64,000 nucleotides of DNA from NCBI RefSeq assembly GCF_005870025.1, contig NZ_VATA01000019.1, positions 1 through 64,000 of the forward strand, written 5' to 3'. Below the pieces are notes generated by a model. It did not search any database, had not been told where the DNA came from, and worked only from the letters and a program-made list of their open reading frames with translations. The stretch comes from Poseidonocella sp. HB161398. Lineage in GTDB: Bacteria; Pseudomonadota; Alphaproteobacteria; Rhodobacterales; Rhodobacteraceae. The first letter of the stretch is position 1. The number at the start of each line of letters is the position of its first letter. Position numbers and translations under genes: made by a program. Shown here piece after piece: positions 8,238 to 16,016 of the stretch.

Positions 8238-8804
8238 TCAGGCGCCTGCGCCGCGGCGCAGGGCGGCGACGCCGGTGCGGGCCACTTCCACAAGGCCCAG
8301 CGGCCGCATCAGGTCGGCGAAGGCATCGACCTTCTCCGGCGTACCGGTGATCTCGAAGACGAAGCTCTCCAGCGATGTGTCGACCACGTTGGCGCGGAAG
8401 ATGTCGGCCAGGCGCAGCGCCTCGACCCGCTTGTCGCCCGTGCCCGCGACCTTCAGCAGCGCCAGCTCGCGCTCCACCGACGGGCCCTCGACCGTCAGGT
8501 CATGGACGTCATGCACCGGCACCATCCGCCCGAGCTGCGCCTTGATCTGGTCGATCACCTGCGGCGTGCCGGTGGTGACGATGGTGATGCGCGAGCGGTG
8601 GCCCTGATGGTCCACCTCGGCCACCGTGAGGCTTTCGATATTGTAGCCGCGGCCCGAGAACAGGCCGATGACCCGTGCCAGCACGCCCGACTCGTTGTCG
8701 ACGAGGACCGCCAGCGTATGGCGCTCCATCACGTCGCTCATGTGGCTGCGGAGATCATAGGCCGAATGCTTCGACGAGCCTTTCTTGATCTGGAGAGCGG
8801 ACAT
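8238..8804 (-). CDS. ilvN: Acetolactate synthase small (regulatory) subunit
   Basis: The regulatory subunit of acetohydroxyacid synthase, which confers valine feedback control on the large subunit. In the 188-residue protein an N-terminal ACT domain (HTLAVLVDNESGVLARVIGLFSGRGYNIESL, about residues 28-57) is followed by the C-terminal AHAS small-subunit domain (ELALLKVAGTGDKRVEALRLADIFRA). The ATG at 8804 has GGAGGAAG eight bases upstream. The large-subunit gene lies 800 bases upstream on the same strand, but a plus-strand gene sits between them, so the two are probably not a simple two-gene operon. Confidence 0.94.
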   Translation of the reverse strand: MSALQIKKGSSKHSAYDLRSHMSDVMERHTLAVLVDNESGVLARVIGLFSGRGYNIESLTVAEVDHQGHRSRITIVTTGTPQVIDQIKAQLGRMVPVHDVHDLTVEGPSVERELALLKVAGTGDKRVEALRLADIFRANVVDTSLESFVFEITGTPEKVDAFADLMRPLGLVEVARTGVAALRRGAGA

Positions 8805-9069
8805 CGGGACTTCCTCCGGTTCGGGGTCATTCTGGGAGATGCGGCGCGCCTCGGCGGGCCGCAGGGGACGGGATGCGGCGCGGGCTGAAACACGCGGCCG
8901 CAGGATCGGGGGCGGGATGGCGGACATTGTTTCAGATCCGCGCCCGGAAGGCCTCGGAAGAGGCCGGATTCTCACGGCCGGTGAACCCGGCGTGGGGGTG
9001 GCTGACGCAAGGTGAGGCAGGCGTGTAGACAGGGGACATCCAATTGCCGTAATCCTGTAGGAGGACCCC

Positions 9070-9561
9070 ATGACAGCCATGAGCGCCCCGGACATGCCCG
9101 TGAACCGCAGCCTTTCGCACCGCGTCGTGACCATGCTGACCGCAGGGGCCTTCGCCACCGTGGCCTTCGACTTCTTCGGCCAGAGCCTCAGCCCCGGCCT
9201 CGGCTTCTCGGGCCTGGCGCCCGTGCCGCTGGCCAACCAGGTGATCCGCAGCCTGACCGGCGCCGAGAGCCTGCCGGGGGCGCATGCGCTCCATTACATG
9301 GCGGGCATGATCGGCTATCCCTTCGGCTGGGTCTTCCTGGCCGAGCCGCTGCGCCGCCGCCTCGTGCCGGGGCTGAGCTGGCTGGCAGGCGCCGTGCTCT
9401 ACGGCGTCGCGCTGTGGATCTTCGCGCTCTACGTGATGGCCTCGCTGGTGGCGGGCAATCCGCCCTTCCTCGGCTTCGCGCAGATCGCCTGGGTGGCGCT
9501 GGTGGGTCATGTTCTCTTCGCCATCGTGACAGCCGTCGTGATGCGGATCCGCGGGGACTGA
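9070..9561 (+). CDS. Membrane protein, unknown function
   Basis: A 163-residue protein with about four hydrophobic helices: VVTMLTAGAFATVAFDFFG, YMAGMIGYPFGWVFLAE, GAVLYGVALWIFALYVMASLV and IAWVALVGHVLFAIVTAVVM. The start at 9070 follows TAGGAGG. I do not recognise a named family with confidence. The ilvB and ilvN genes flank it on the opposite strand. Probably an inner-membrane protein. No catalytic motif seen. Confidence 0.8.
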   Translation: MTAMSAPDMPVNRSLSHRVVTMLTAGAFATVAFDFFGQSLSPGLGFSGLAPVPLANQVIRSLTGAESLPGAHALHYMAGMIGYPFGWVFLAEPLRRRLVPGLSWLAGAVLYGVALWIFALYVMASLVAGNPPFLGFAQIAWVALVGHVLFAIVTAVVMRIRGD

Positions 9562-9605
9562 GGGGCCCGCGGAGGCCGGGCGCCCGCGGGCGCCCGGAGC
9601 CGGGA

Positions 9606-11357
9606 TCAGACCAGGACCGCGCCGCTGCCCTGGATCGCGTCGGTGGCCTGGGCGTCGCCCAGCAGCATCTTGTTATGCGCCTCGCCCGAGGGGATCATCG
9701 GGAAGCAGTTCTCGTGCTTCTCGACCAGGCAGTCGAAGATCACCGGACCGTCGTACTTGAGCATCTCCATGATCGCGTCGTCCAGATCCGCCGGATCCTT
9801 GCACTGGATGCCCTTGGCGCCGAAGGCCTCGGCCAGCTTGACGAAATCGGGCAGCGCCTCGGACCAGGACTGGCTGTAGCGCTCGCCATGCAGCAGCTGC
9901 TGCCACTGGCGGACCATGCCGAGCCGCTCGTTGTTCAGGATGAACTGCTTCACCGGCAGGCCGAACTGCATGGCCGTGCCCATCTCCTGCATGTTCATCA
10001 GCCACGAGGCTTCGCCCGCCACGTTGATGACGAGGCTGTCGGGATGCGCCACCTGCGCGCCGATCGAGGCCGGGAAGCCGTAGCCCATGGTGCCGAGCCC
10101 GCCCGAGGTCATCCAGCGGTTCGGATCCTCGAAGCCCAGGAACTGCGCCGCCCACATCTGGTGCTGGCCGACTTCGGTCGCGATGTAGCGGTCCATGCCC
10201 TTGGTCAGCGCCTCGAGCCGTTCCAGCGCGTATTGCGGCTTGATGACGGTTTCCGAGTTGTTGTAGCGCAGGCACTCGACCTTGCGCCATTCCTCGATCT
10301 TCGCCCACCATTTCTTCAGCCCGTCGCGGTTGACCTTGCGGCCGCGGGCCTTCCACAGGTTCAGCGCCTGCTCCAGCACATGGCCGACATCGCCGATGAT
10401 CGGCACTTCGACCGGGATCACCTTGTTGATCGAGGAGGGGTCGATATCGATATGGACCTTCTTCGATTTCGGGCTGAAATCCTGCACCCGGCCGGTGATG
10501 CGGTCGTCGAAGCGCGCGCCGACATTGATCATCAGGTCGCAGTCATGCATCGCCAGGTTGGCCTCGTAGAGCCCGTGCATGCCGAGCATGCCCAGCCAGG
10601 CCTCGCCCGAGGCCGGATAGGCGCCGAGCCCCATCAGGGTCGAGGTGATCGGGAAGCCCGTCGCCGACACGAATTCGCGCAGGAGCTGCGAGGCCGCGGG
10701 GCCCGAGTTGATCACGCCGCCGCCGGTATAGAAGATCGGCCGCTCCGCCGTCTCGATCAGCTCCACCAGGCGCTCGATCGCCTCCGGGTCGCCCTTCACC
10801 TTCGGCTGGTAGTGCGAGGTCTTGGCCTTCTTGATCTCGGTATACTGCGCCGAGGCGAACTGCACGTCCTTCGGGATGTCGACCAGCACCGGGCCCGGGC
10901 GCCCGGAGCGCGCCACGTGGAAGGCCTGGTGGATCACGTTCGACAGATCGGCCGTGTCCTTCACCAGCCAGTTGTGCTTGGTGCAGGGGCGGGTGATGCC
11001 CACCGTGTCGGCCTCCTGGAAGGCGTCATTGCCGATCATGAAGGTCGGCACCTGGCCCGAGAGCACCACCAGCGGGATCGAGTCGAGCAGCGCGTCGGTC
11101 AGACCGGTCACGGCATTGGTCGCGCCGGGGCCCGAGGTCACCAGCGCGCAGCCCACATTGCCGGTGGAGCGGGCATAGCCCTCGGCGGCGTGGATCGCGC
11201 CCTGCTCGTGCCGCACCAGGATGTGGCGAATGTCGTTCTGCTGGAAGATCTCGTCATAGATGGGAAGGACGGCGCCGCCGGGGTAGCCGAAAACCACCTC
11301 GACCCCCTGATCCTTCAGGGCCTGAACAACCATCTTCGCGCCGGTCATCTTCGTCAT
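9606..11357 (-). CDS. ilvB: Acetolactate synthase large (catalytic) subunit
   Basis: Catalyses the ThDP- and FAD-dependent condensation of pyruvate to acetolactate or acetohydroxybutyrate, the first common step of Val/Leu/Ile synthesis. The 583-residue protein has the catalytic glutamate in HEQGAIHAAEGYARSTG, the AHAS-specific TSGPGATNAVTG, and the C-terminal ThDP block ending LNNERLGMVRQWQ. In that block the usual GDxS metal-binding aspartate is glutamate (VAGEASWLMN). The start at 11357 is preceded by GGAG at about 12 bases. It is expressed through an attenuator (11422-11576). Symbol could equally be ilvI. Confidence 0.95.
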   Translation of the reverse strand: MTKMTGAKMVVQALKDQGVEVVFGYPGGAVLPIYDEIFQQNDIRHILVRHEQGAIHAAEGYARSTGNVGCALVTSGPGATNAVTGLTDALLDSIPLVVLSGQVPTFMIGNDAFQEADTVGITRPCTKHNWLVKDTADLSNVIHQAFHVARSGRPGPVLVDIPKDVQFASAQYTEIKKAKTSHYQPKVKGDPEAIERLVELIETAERPIFYTGGGVINSGPAASQLLREFVSATGFPITSTLMGLGAYPASGEAWLGMLGMHGLYEANLAMHDCDLMINVGARFDDRITGRVQDFSPKSKKVHIDIDPSSINKVIPVEVPIIGDVGHVLEQALNLWKARGRKVNRDGLKKWWAKIEEWRKVECLRYNNSETVIKPQYALERLEALTKGMDRYIATEVGQHQMWAAQFLGFEDPNRWMTSGGLGTMGYGFPASIGAQVAHPDSLVINVAGEASWLMNMQEMGTAMQFGLPVKQFILNNERLGMVRQWQQLLHGERYSQSWSEALPDFVKLAEAFGAKGIQCKDPADLDDAIMEMLKYDGPVIFDCLVEKHENCFPMIPSGEAHNKMLLGDAQATDAIQGSGAVLV

Positions 11358-11421
11358 CTTGTCCACTCCGTCATGGCGGCCTCTCGGGAGCCCCGGGCTC
11401 CGGTTCGCGTGCTGCAGAAAT

Positions 11422-11448
11422 AAAAAAACCCCCGGAGTTACTCGGGGG
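11422..11448 (-). terminator. Intrinsic terminator of the ilv attenuator
   Basis: On the minus strand CCCCCGAG at 11448-11441 pairs with CTCCGGGGG at 11437-11429 (one bulged base, short loop) and is followed by seven T residues at 11428-11422. It lies upstream of the ilvB start codon and downstream of a short leader peptide, so it acts before the structural gene rather than after one. Its 5' arm abuts and shares one base with the competing hairpin at 11448-11488. Confidence 0.85.
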
Positions 11449-11488
11449 CGCATGGGGTTCATCCAGGGTCCGTCACCGGCCCATGCGC
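11448..11488 (-). promoter_or_regulatory. Alternative (competing) hairpin of the ilv attenuator
   Basis: A perfect 9-bp inverted repeat: GCGCATGGG at 11480-11488 read on the minus strand pairs with CCCATGCGC at 11448-11456. The upstream arm covers the last leader-peptide codons and the downstream arm touches the terminator stem. Ribosome position on the leader would therefore decide which structure forms. This is inferred from geometry only. Confidence 0.6.
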
Positions 11489-11520
11489 TGTCTTCCTGCA
11501 AGTACGATCCGGAGATCCAT
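11473..11520 (-). CDS. ilv leader peptide
   Basis: A 15-codon reading frame, MDLRIVLAGRQRMGR, with Leu, Ile, Val and Leu codons clustered at positions 3-7, ending 25 bases before the terminator hairpin. AAAGGA precedes the ATG with suitable spacing. It follows a TTGACG-N17-TAGACA promoter. The composition matches leader peptides that sense branched-chain aminoacyl-tRNA supply. Too short to be an enzyme. Function as a sensing peptide is inferred. Confidence 0.75.
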   Translation of the reverse strand: MDLRIVLAGRQRMGR

Positions 11521-11547
11521 CGGGGGTATCCTTTCTTTAACGACGCC

Positions 11548-11576
11548 TGTCTATGCGCTGCGATCCGGGGCGTCAA
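11548..11576 (-). promoter_or_regulatory. Promoter of the ilvB leader transcript
   Basis: Minus-strand TTGACG (11576-11571), a 17-base spacer and TAGACA (11553-11548) match the local housekeeping promoter pattern. The predicted start near 11541 would give a leader of about 20 bases before the leader-peptide ATG at 11520. Confidence 0.65.
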
Positions 11577-11743
11577 CCGAAAACAATTAAGGAAGCTGTA
11601 GGCGGGGTGTCTTGAAATATTATTGCGCTGAACGCGGAAAATCTTCGACAGGCCGCGGATCCGGGCACGGCGGCGCCGGCGCGCGCGCTTGACCTCCGCC
11701 CCCGTGCGGGTCTAGCTCCGGCAGTGACTGCCAGGGCGAGACG

Positions 11744-12763
11744 ATGAAGCTGTTCCCACGATCCCTGCCGCGCCTTGCGGCTGCACGGCCCGCGGCCGCG
11801 CCCGAGACGCAGGCAGAGCCGGTGCAGGCGCAGCCGGCGGCGCCCGCGCGCATCCTTCTGCATATCGGCGGGCCGAAGACGGCGACCTCGACGATCCAGC
11901 GCTGGATGAATGCCAACCGGCGGCCGCTGCGGCGCGCGGGAATCGGCCTCTTGTCGCCGCGCGACCTGCGCCATGCGGGGATCTTCGCCAGCTGCACCGG
12001 CTACGTGCTCGGCCGCAGCGAGACGCCGGATGCCTCCGCGCTGCGGGCGGCGCTTCTGGGCACCGGGCAGGCGGCGACGCTTGCCAGCGAGGAGACGCTG
12101 ACGAATTTCTTCATCCCGGGCCACAGCGACGGGCGCAGCGGCTTTGCCGGGATCGACCGGCTGGTGACCTATCTCGAGTCGATGGCGCTGCCGGAGCTGC
12201 AGATCCTGCTGACCGTGCGGCGCCAGGACCGGTTCCTGCGCTCCTCCTATGCCCACCGGGTCAAGCGCAACGGCGTCAGCCTGGACTTCGGCGACTGGCT
12301 GGAGGCGCAGGCGGATCTGGAGGATCTCTCCTGGCTCGGCGTGACCGAGCTGCTGGACGCGGCCTTCGGGGCGGAGAATGTCTCCGTCGTGCCCTTCGAG
12401 ATGCTGGAAGCCGCCGATGACGCGGCGCTCTATGCGCGCTGCCTGGCGCCCCTGGGCGCAAGCGCGGAGGGCCACCGGGTGCCGACGATCCGCAAGGCCA
12501 ATGCCGGGCTCGGCGACGCGGCGCTGGAGGCGGTGCGGCTGCTCAACGGGCTGCCCCTGCGCGATGCGGCGGCCGAGCGGGAGCGCGCGGCGCTGATCGG
12601 CGAGATCGAGGCCTTCGCCGCGGAGCAGGGCGACGGGCCGGCCCGGCCGGAGATGGCGGCGCTGACCGAGTTCTGCCGGGCCCGCTACGGCGCGGAGAAT
12701 GCGGCCCTGGCGGCGCGGAAGTTCCCGGATCTGCGCACCAGCTTCGATTTCACCGCAACGTGA
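11744..12763 (+). CDS. Sulfotransferase-like protein (tandem copy 1)
   Basis: A 339-residue protein. After a 35-residue Ala/Pro-rich N-terminus comes the phosphosulfate-binding loop ILLHIGGPKTATSTIQRWM (about residues 38-56), then ILLTVRRQDRFLRSSYAHRV (about 153-172) as the second cofactor site, and VVPFEMLE. It shares order, length and many exact motifs (EETLTN, VKRNG, LYARCLAPLG) with the next gene, so the two arose by tandem duplication. GC content is as high as the core, unlike the AT-rich relatives at 3149-5383. Acceptor unknown. Confidence 0.7.
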   Translation: MKLFPRSLPRLAAARPAAAPETQAEPVQAQPAAPARILLHIGGPKTATSTIQRWMNANRRPLRRAGIGLLSPRDLRHAGIFASCTGYVLGRSETPDASALRAALLGTGQAATLASEETLTNFFIPGHSDGRSGFAGIDRLVTYLESMALPELQILLTVRRQDRFLRSSYAHRVKRNGVSLDFGDWLEAQADLEDLSWLGVTELLDAAFGAENVSVVPFEMLEAADDAALYARCLAPLGASAEGHRVPTIRKANAGLGDAALEAVRLLNGLPLRDAAAERERAALIGEIEAFAAEQGDGPARPEMAALTEFCRARYGAENAALAARKFPDLRTSFDFTAT

Positions 12764-12807
12764 AGTTGCAGAATGCCGCACTGGCGCAGGCTGCAAGGCG
12801 GCGAGGC

Positions 12808-12836
12808 TTGGAGCCGCGCCGCGGCAATGCTAGGCA
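12808..12836 (+). promoter_or_regulatory. Candidate promoter of sulfotransferase copy 2
   Basis: TTGGAG at 12808-12813, a 17-base spacer and TAGGCA at 12831-12836 lie 30 bases before the ATG at 12867. This suggests the second copy is transcribed on its own rather than only by read-through. Confidence 0.5.
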
Positions 12837-12866
12837 TGCGATAACGTAAACGGTAGTGAAGTTCTG

Positions 12867-13883
12867 ATGAACAGGAGTTTTCCGCGTCTCGCCGCCGTGC
12901 CCCGGCCGGATCTGCCTGCATCGGCTGCAGGCGGTGCCGGGAATGGCGTTGCCGAAGGCGGTCCGCAGCGGGTGCTCCTGCATATCGGCGCGCCGAAATC
13001 GGCGACCTCGACAGTGCAGCAATGGACCAGCACCAACCGCATCCGGCTCGGCCGTTCGGGGATCAAGTCGCTGATCCCGGCCAGCCTGCGCAAGCCGGAG
13101 ATCGTCAATCCCTTCCTGCGCTACGTGAAAGGCGAAACCGCCGAGATCGACGTCTCGGCGCTCAAGGCGCTGATCGCGGAAGCCGAGAAGCCCAAGGTGC
13201 TCGCCAGCGAGGAGACGCTGACCAATGTCTTCATTCCCGGCTATTGCGACGAGGCGACGGGCTTCGGCGCGATCGGCCGGGTTGCCGACCTGCTGGAGGC
13301 GCTGGAACTGCCGGGGCTCGAGATCCTGCTGACCGTGCGGCGCCAGGACCGGTACCTGCGCTCGTGCTACGGCCACCGGGTCAAGCGCAATGGCGAAACG
13401 GCCGAGTTCGACGACTGGGTCGCCCGCCGCGTCGATCTGGAGGCGCTGTCCTGGGAGGCGGTGACCGAGACGCTGGAGGCGCGCTTCGGCGCAGAGCGCG
13501 TCACTGTCGTGCCCTTCGAGATGCTCGAAAGCGCGGACGAGGCGGCGCTCTATGCCCGCTGCCTGGCGCCGCTCGGCGCGGATGTCTCGCATCATCTCGC
13601 GCCGTCGGAGCCCGAGGCCAATGCCACGCTGTCGGAGACCGCGACCGAGATCGCGCGGGTGCTGAACCGCCTGCCGGTGGCGACCCGCAAGGCCCAGGTC
13701 GCGCGGATCGAGCTCCTGACGCGGATCCACGATTTCGCCACCGCGCTCGGCGATCCGCCCGCGCGGCCCGGCCTCGACGCGGTCACGGAGCTCTGCCGCG
13801 CGCGCTATGCCGAGGGCAATGCCCGGCTCGCGGCACGCAAGTTTCCGGATATCGCCAGCAGCTTCGCCTTCGGCAGCGCCTGA
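12867..13883 (+). CDS. Sulfotransferase-like protein (tandem copy 2)
   Basis: A 338-residue paralogue of the preceding gene. The P-loop is LLHIGAPKSATSTVQQWT (about residues 37-54), the second motif ILLTVRRQDRYLRSCYGHRV, and the shared EETLTNVFIPG, VVPFEMLE and C-terminal LAARKFPDI are kept. The N-terminal 35 residues differ most. Both copies keep all cofactor motifs, so neither is obviously decayed. A promoter-like sequence lies in the 103-base gap between them. Likely the same chemistry on different acceptors. That is inference. Confidence 0.7.
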   Translation: MNRSFPRLAAVPRPDLPASAAGGAGNGVAEGGPQRVLLHIGAPKSATSTVQQWTSTNRIRLGRSGIKSLIPASLRKPEIVNPFLRYVKGETAEIDVSALKALIAEAEKPKVLASEETLTNVFIPGYCDEATGFGAIGRVADLLEALELPGLEILLTVRRQDRYLRSCYGHRVKRNGETAEFDDWVARRVDLEALSWEAVTETLEARFGAERVTVVPFEMLESADEAALYARCLAPLGADVSHHLAPSEPEANATLSETATEIARVLNRLPVATRKAQVARIELLTRIHDFATALGDPPARPGLDAVTELCRARYAEGNARLAARKFPDIASSFAFGSA

Positions 13884-13892
13884 GCCCGGGGC

Positions 13893-14735
13893 TCAGCGCT
13901 TCTGCGGCGGGGCCATCGTGTCGGGCAGGCTGATCTTTGCGACCTGCTCGGCGATCGGGTCGATCGACAGCGGATGCGCGCTGGCCGTATGGCCCTCGGG
14001 GTCGCCGATTTCGATCCAGCGGCCGTTCTTGTAGATTTCCAGGCTGCCGAACTTGGCCTTGTAGGCCATCTTCGGGCTGCCCGGCACCCAGTAGCCGAGA
14101 TAGACATAGGGCAGCCCGGCCTCGCGCGCGATATTGACGTGGTCGAGGATGATGTAGGTGCCCAGCGACCGGCGCTCCAGCGCGGGGTCGTAGAAGGAAT
14201 AGACCATGCTCAGCCCGTCATCGAGCACGTCGGTCAGGCAGACGGCGGTCAGCTTGCTGCGCGAGGGCTGCTCGGGGGCAGGGCGGGCATATTCGATCAC
14301 CCGGCTGCGGATCGGGGTCTCTTCGACCATCGCCGCGAATTCGAAGATGTCCATGTCGGCCATTCCGCCATCGGCATGGCGGCTGTCGAGATAGCTGCGG
14401 AACAGCGAGAACTGTTCTTCGGTGGCCCAGGGCGAGGTCGCGCGGCGCACCAGGTCGGCATTGCGGTTCAGCGTCCGGCGCTGGCTGCGGCCGGGTTCGA
14501 AATCCGCGACGCGGATCCGCGCCGAGAGGCAGGCCATGCATTCGGCGCAGGACGGCCGGTAGAGCACGTTCTGCGAGCGGCGGAAGCCCTGCTTGGACAG
14601 CGCGTTGTTCAGCGTTTCCGAATATTCCCCCTGCAGCGCAGTGAACAGCTTGCGCTCCATGCGGCCCGGAAGATACGGGCAGGGCTGGGGGGCAGTCACG
14701 TAGAACTGCGGGGCGATGGGAAGGCTGTGGCGCAT
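13893..14735 (-). CDS. bpt: Aspartate/glutamate leucyltransferase (Bpt)
   Basis: Transfers leucine from Leu-tRNA to N-terminal Asp or Glu of proteins, marking them for ClpS/ClpAP degradation (bacterial N-end rule). The 280-residue protein has the conserved N-terminal cysteine cluster [13 protein letters not shown] (about residues 62-74) and the C-terminal GNAT-like fold: [37 protein letters not shown]. Length is normal. The start at 14735 is preceded by a good TTGGCG-N17-TAGGCT promoter. It is a single-gene unit convergent with the sulfotransferase pair. Confidence 0.93.
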   Translation of the reverse strand: MRHSLPIAPQFYVTAPQPCPYLPGRMERKLFTALQGEYSETLNNALSKQGFRRSQNVLYRPSCAECMACLSARIRVADFEPGRSQRRTLNRNADLVRRATSPWATEEQFSLFRSYLDSRHADGGMADMDIFEFAAMVEETPIRSRVIEYARPAPEQPSRSKLTAVCLTDVLDDGLSMVYSFYDPALERRSLGTYIILDHVNIAREAGLPYVYLGYWVPGSPKMAYKAKFGSLEIYKNGRWIEIGDPEGHTASAHPLSIDPIAEQVAKISLPDTMAPPQKR

Positions 14736-14759
14736 GGTGTCCGTATCGTTTGCAAGCCG

Positions 14760-14788
14760 AGCCTAGCAACGGTTCCAGCCTGCGCCAA
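14760..14788 (-). promoter_or_regulatory. Promoter of bpt
   Basis: On the minus strand TTGGCG (14788-14783), a 17-base spacer and TAGGCT (14765-14760), placed 25 bases before the bpt ATG. It matches the TTGxxx/TAGxCT pattern seen elsewhere in this window. Confidence 0.6.
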
Positions 14789-14965
14789 GTCCCTAAAAGG
14801 CTAACGCTTTGCTAACAACCAGCGGGGGGTCTCGCCCGGAGACTGCCCGTTCGGCGGGACGGATGCAAGCGCGGCCCGTGCCCGGCGGCCGGGCGCCCGG
14901 CCGCCTGCCCGAAGCTGCGGCAAGTGCCGGGTTTTGCGGCGCCGCGCTGCAGCATGGCCGGGGCG

Positions 14966-15415
14966 TCAGATCTGCGACTTGTTGATCATCGCGGTGCCGA
15001 GCACCAGGTCGTGCAGGCCCTGGCCGCGATTGCTGGCCAGCATCACCACGATCGAGATCAGCTGCGCCGGAAAGACCATGGTCATCGCCAGGTAGGCGCC
15101 GGTATGCAGCGCCGCGATCAGCCCGTCGGGGCGCGAGCCGTCCTGGTTGCGCAGCTCGATCCCGGCGAAATGCATGCCCCAGGTCGCGCCGGAACTGGCG
15201 ATGGTCAGCGTGCGGTAGGCGAAGCTGACCGCGAGCCACAGGAGCGGCAGGAAGAAGAGGCCGGTGAAGGCCGTCAGCGGGATCGCCAGCAGCACCAGAC
15301 CCACCGTCAGGACCATGTCCACGATCCAGGCCAGGAACCGCCGCCGGGTCACGCCGTCATAGAATGCATGGCCCGTGTCAGGGTCGGGCAGGCCCCAGTA
15401 AGGATTTCGCTCCAT
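14966..15415 (-). CDS. RDD family membrane protein
   Basis: A 149-residue protein with the RDD signature: RRRFLAWIVDMVLTVGL gives the Arg-Asp pair near the first helix, and the third conserved Asp is in GLHDLVLGT. It has three to four membrane helices (LVLLAIPLTAFTGLFFLPLLW, LAMTMVFPAQLISIVVMLAS). Family members act as ion exchangers or have unknown roles. It stands alone, with about 80 bases to the DUF2852 gene upstream. Confidence 0.85.
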   Translation of the reverse strand: MERNPYWGLPDPDTGHAFYDGVTRRRFLAWIVDMVLTVGLVLLAIPLTAFTGLFFLPLLWLAVSFAYRTLTIASSGATWGMHFAGIELRNQDGSRPDGLIAALHTGAYLAMTMVFPAQLISIVVMLASNRGQGLHDLVLGTAMINKSQI

Positions 15416-15493
15416 CGGGTGTCTTTCGGTCTCCGTTCTTCGGTCTCGTGGCAGGGGGAGGCGGCCCGGAGCGCCGGGCCGCCTTCGCGTCGG

Positions 15494-15913
15494 TTATTCG
15501 GTGGCCGGTTCGGGGGACGCGGCGCGGCGCGCGCGGTCTTCCATGAACTGGTCGAATTCGGTCTTGTCCTTGGCCTCGCGCAGGCGGCGGAGGAAGTCCT
15601 GGAAGGCCTCCTGCTCTTCCTCGAGGCGGCGCAGCGTCTCGGCCTTGTAGGCGTCGAAGGCGGTGTTGCCCGAGCTGCGGAAGGCGTGCTTGGCGTGGGT
15701 CATCTTGTTGCGGGCGTGCTTGCAGCCGGAAAACATGCGTTTGCTCCAGATCATGTAGGCGAGAAGGGCGAGGCCGACAGGCCAGAAGAAGATGAAACCG
15801 AGAACCATGGCTGCGATCCAGGCGCCCTTGCCGCGCTGGTCAAGCCATTGTTCTGCCTGGCCGGGCCAGGAAGCGACAGTGCTCATCGGGGTCTCCGTTG
15901 GTTCGAGTTGCAT
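15494..15913 (-). CDS. DUF2852 family protein
   Basis: About 139 residues: one hydrophobic segment pair, GAWIAAMVLGFIFFWPVGLALLAYMIW (about residues 29-55), then a long charged helix (AETLRRLEEEQEAFQDFLRRLREAKDKTEFDQFM). This is the DUF2852 layout: a membrane anchor with a cytoplasmic coiled coil. The start is ambiguous. The ATG at 15913 has AAAGGA six bases upstream, the ATG at 15886 has GGAG, and 15928 has no site. Two perfect TGTGAA-N5-TTCACA palindromes lie immediately upstream, one covering the ribosome site, so the gene is probably specifically regulated. Function unknown. Confidence 0.85.
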   Translation of the reverse strand: MQLEPTETPMSTVASWPGQAEQWLDQRGKGAWIAAMVLGFIFFWPVGLALLAYMIWSKRMFSGCKHARNKMTHAKHAFRSSGNTAFDAYKAETLRRLEEEQEAFQDFLRRLREAKDKTEFDQFMEDRARRAASPEPATE

Positions 15914-15987
15914 GTGAAGTCCTTTCACATTGCCTAGATGTGAAGCCGCTTAACTTCCTTCAAGAGGCGATGTGAAAGTTTTTCACA
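15913..15987. promoter_or_regulatory. Palindromic operator array before the DUF2852 gene
   Basis: TGTGAAGTCCTTTCACA (15913-15929) and TGTGAAAGTTTTTCACA (15971-15987) are perfect 6-5-6 palindromes. A third, degenerate copy (TGTGAA with TTAACT) lies at 15939-15955. A -10-like TAGGCA (minus strand, 15936-15931) sits among them without a clear -35, which suits activator or repressor control. The first copy also carries the ribosome site in its loop. The regulator is unknown. The half-site recalls CRP but the spacer is one base longer. Confidence 0.6.
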
Positions 15988-16016
15988 TTCCCGCCCGCGC
16001 CCGTCTTCCGCAGGTT

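Noticed and set aside
8932-9510. Minus-strand frame over the membrane protein between ilvN and ilvB
   Set aside because: His/Gln/Arg-rich antisense shadow; the plus-strand frame has clear membrane helices and a ribosome site.
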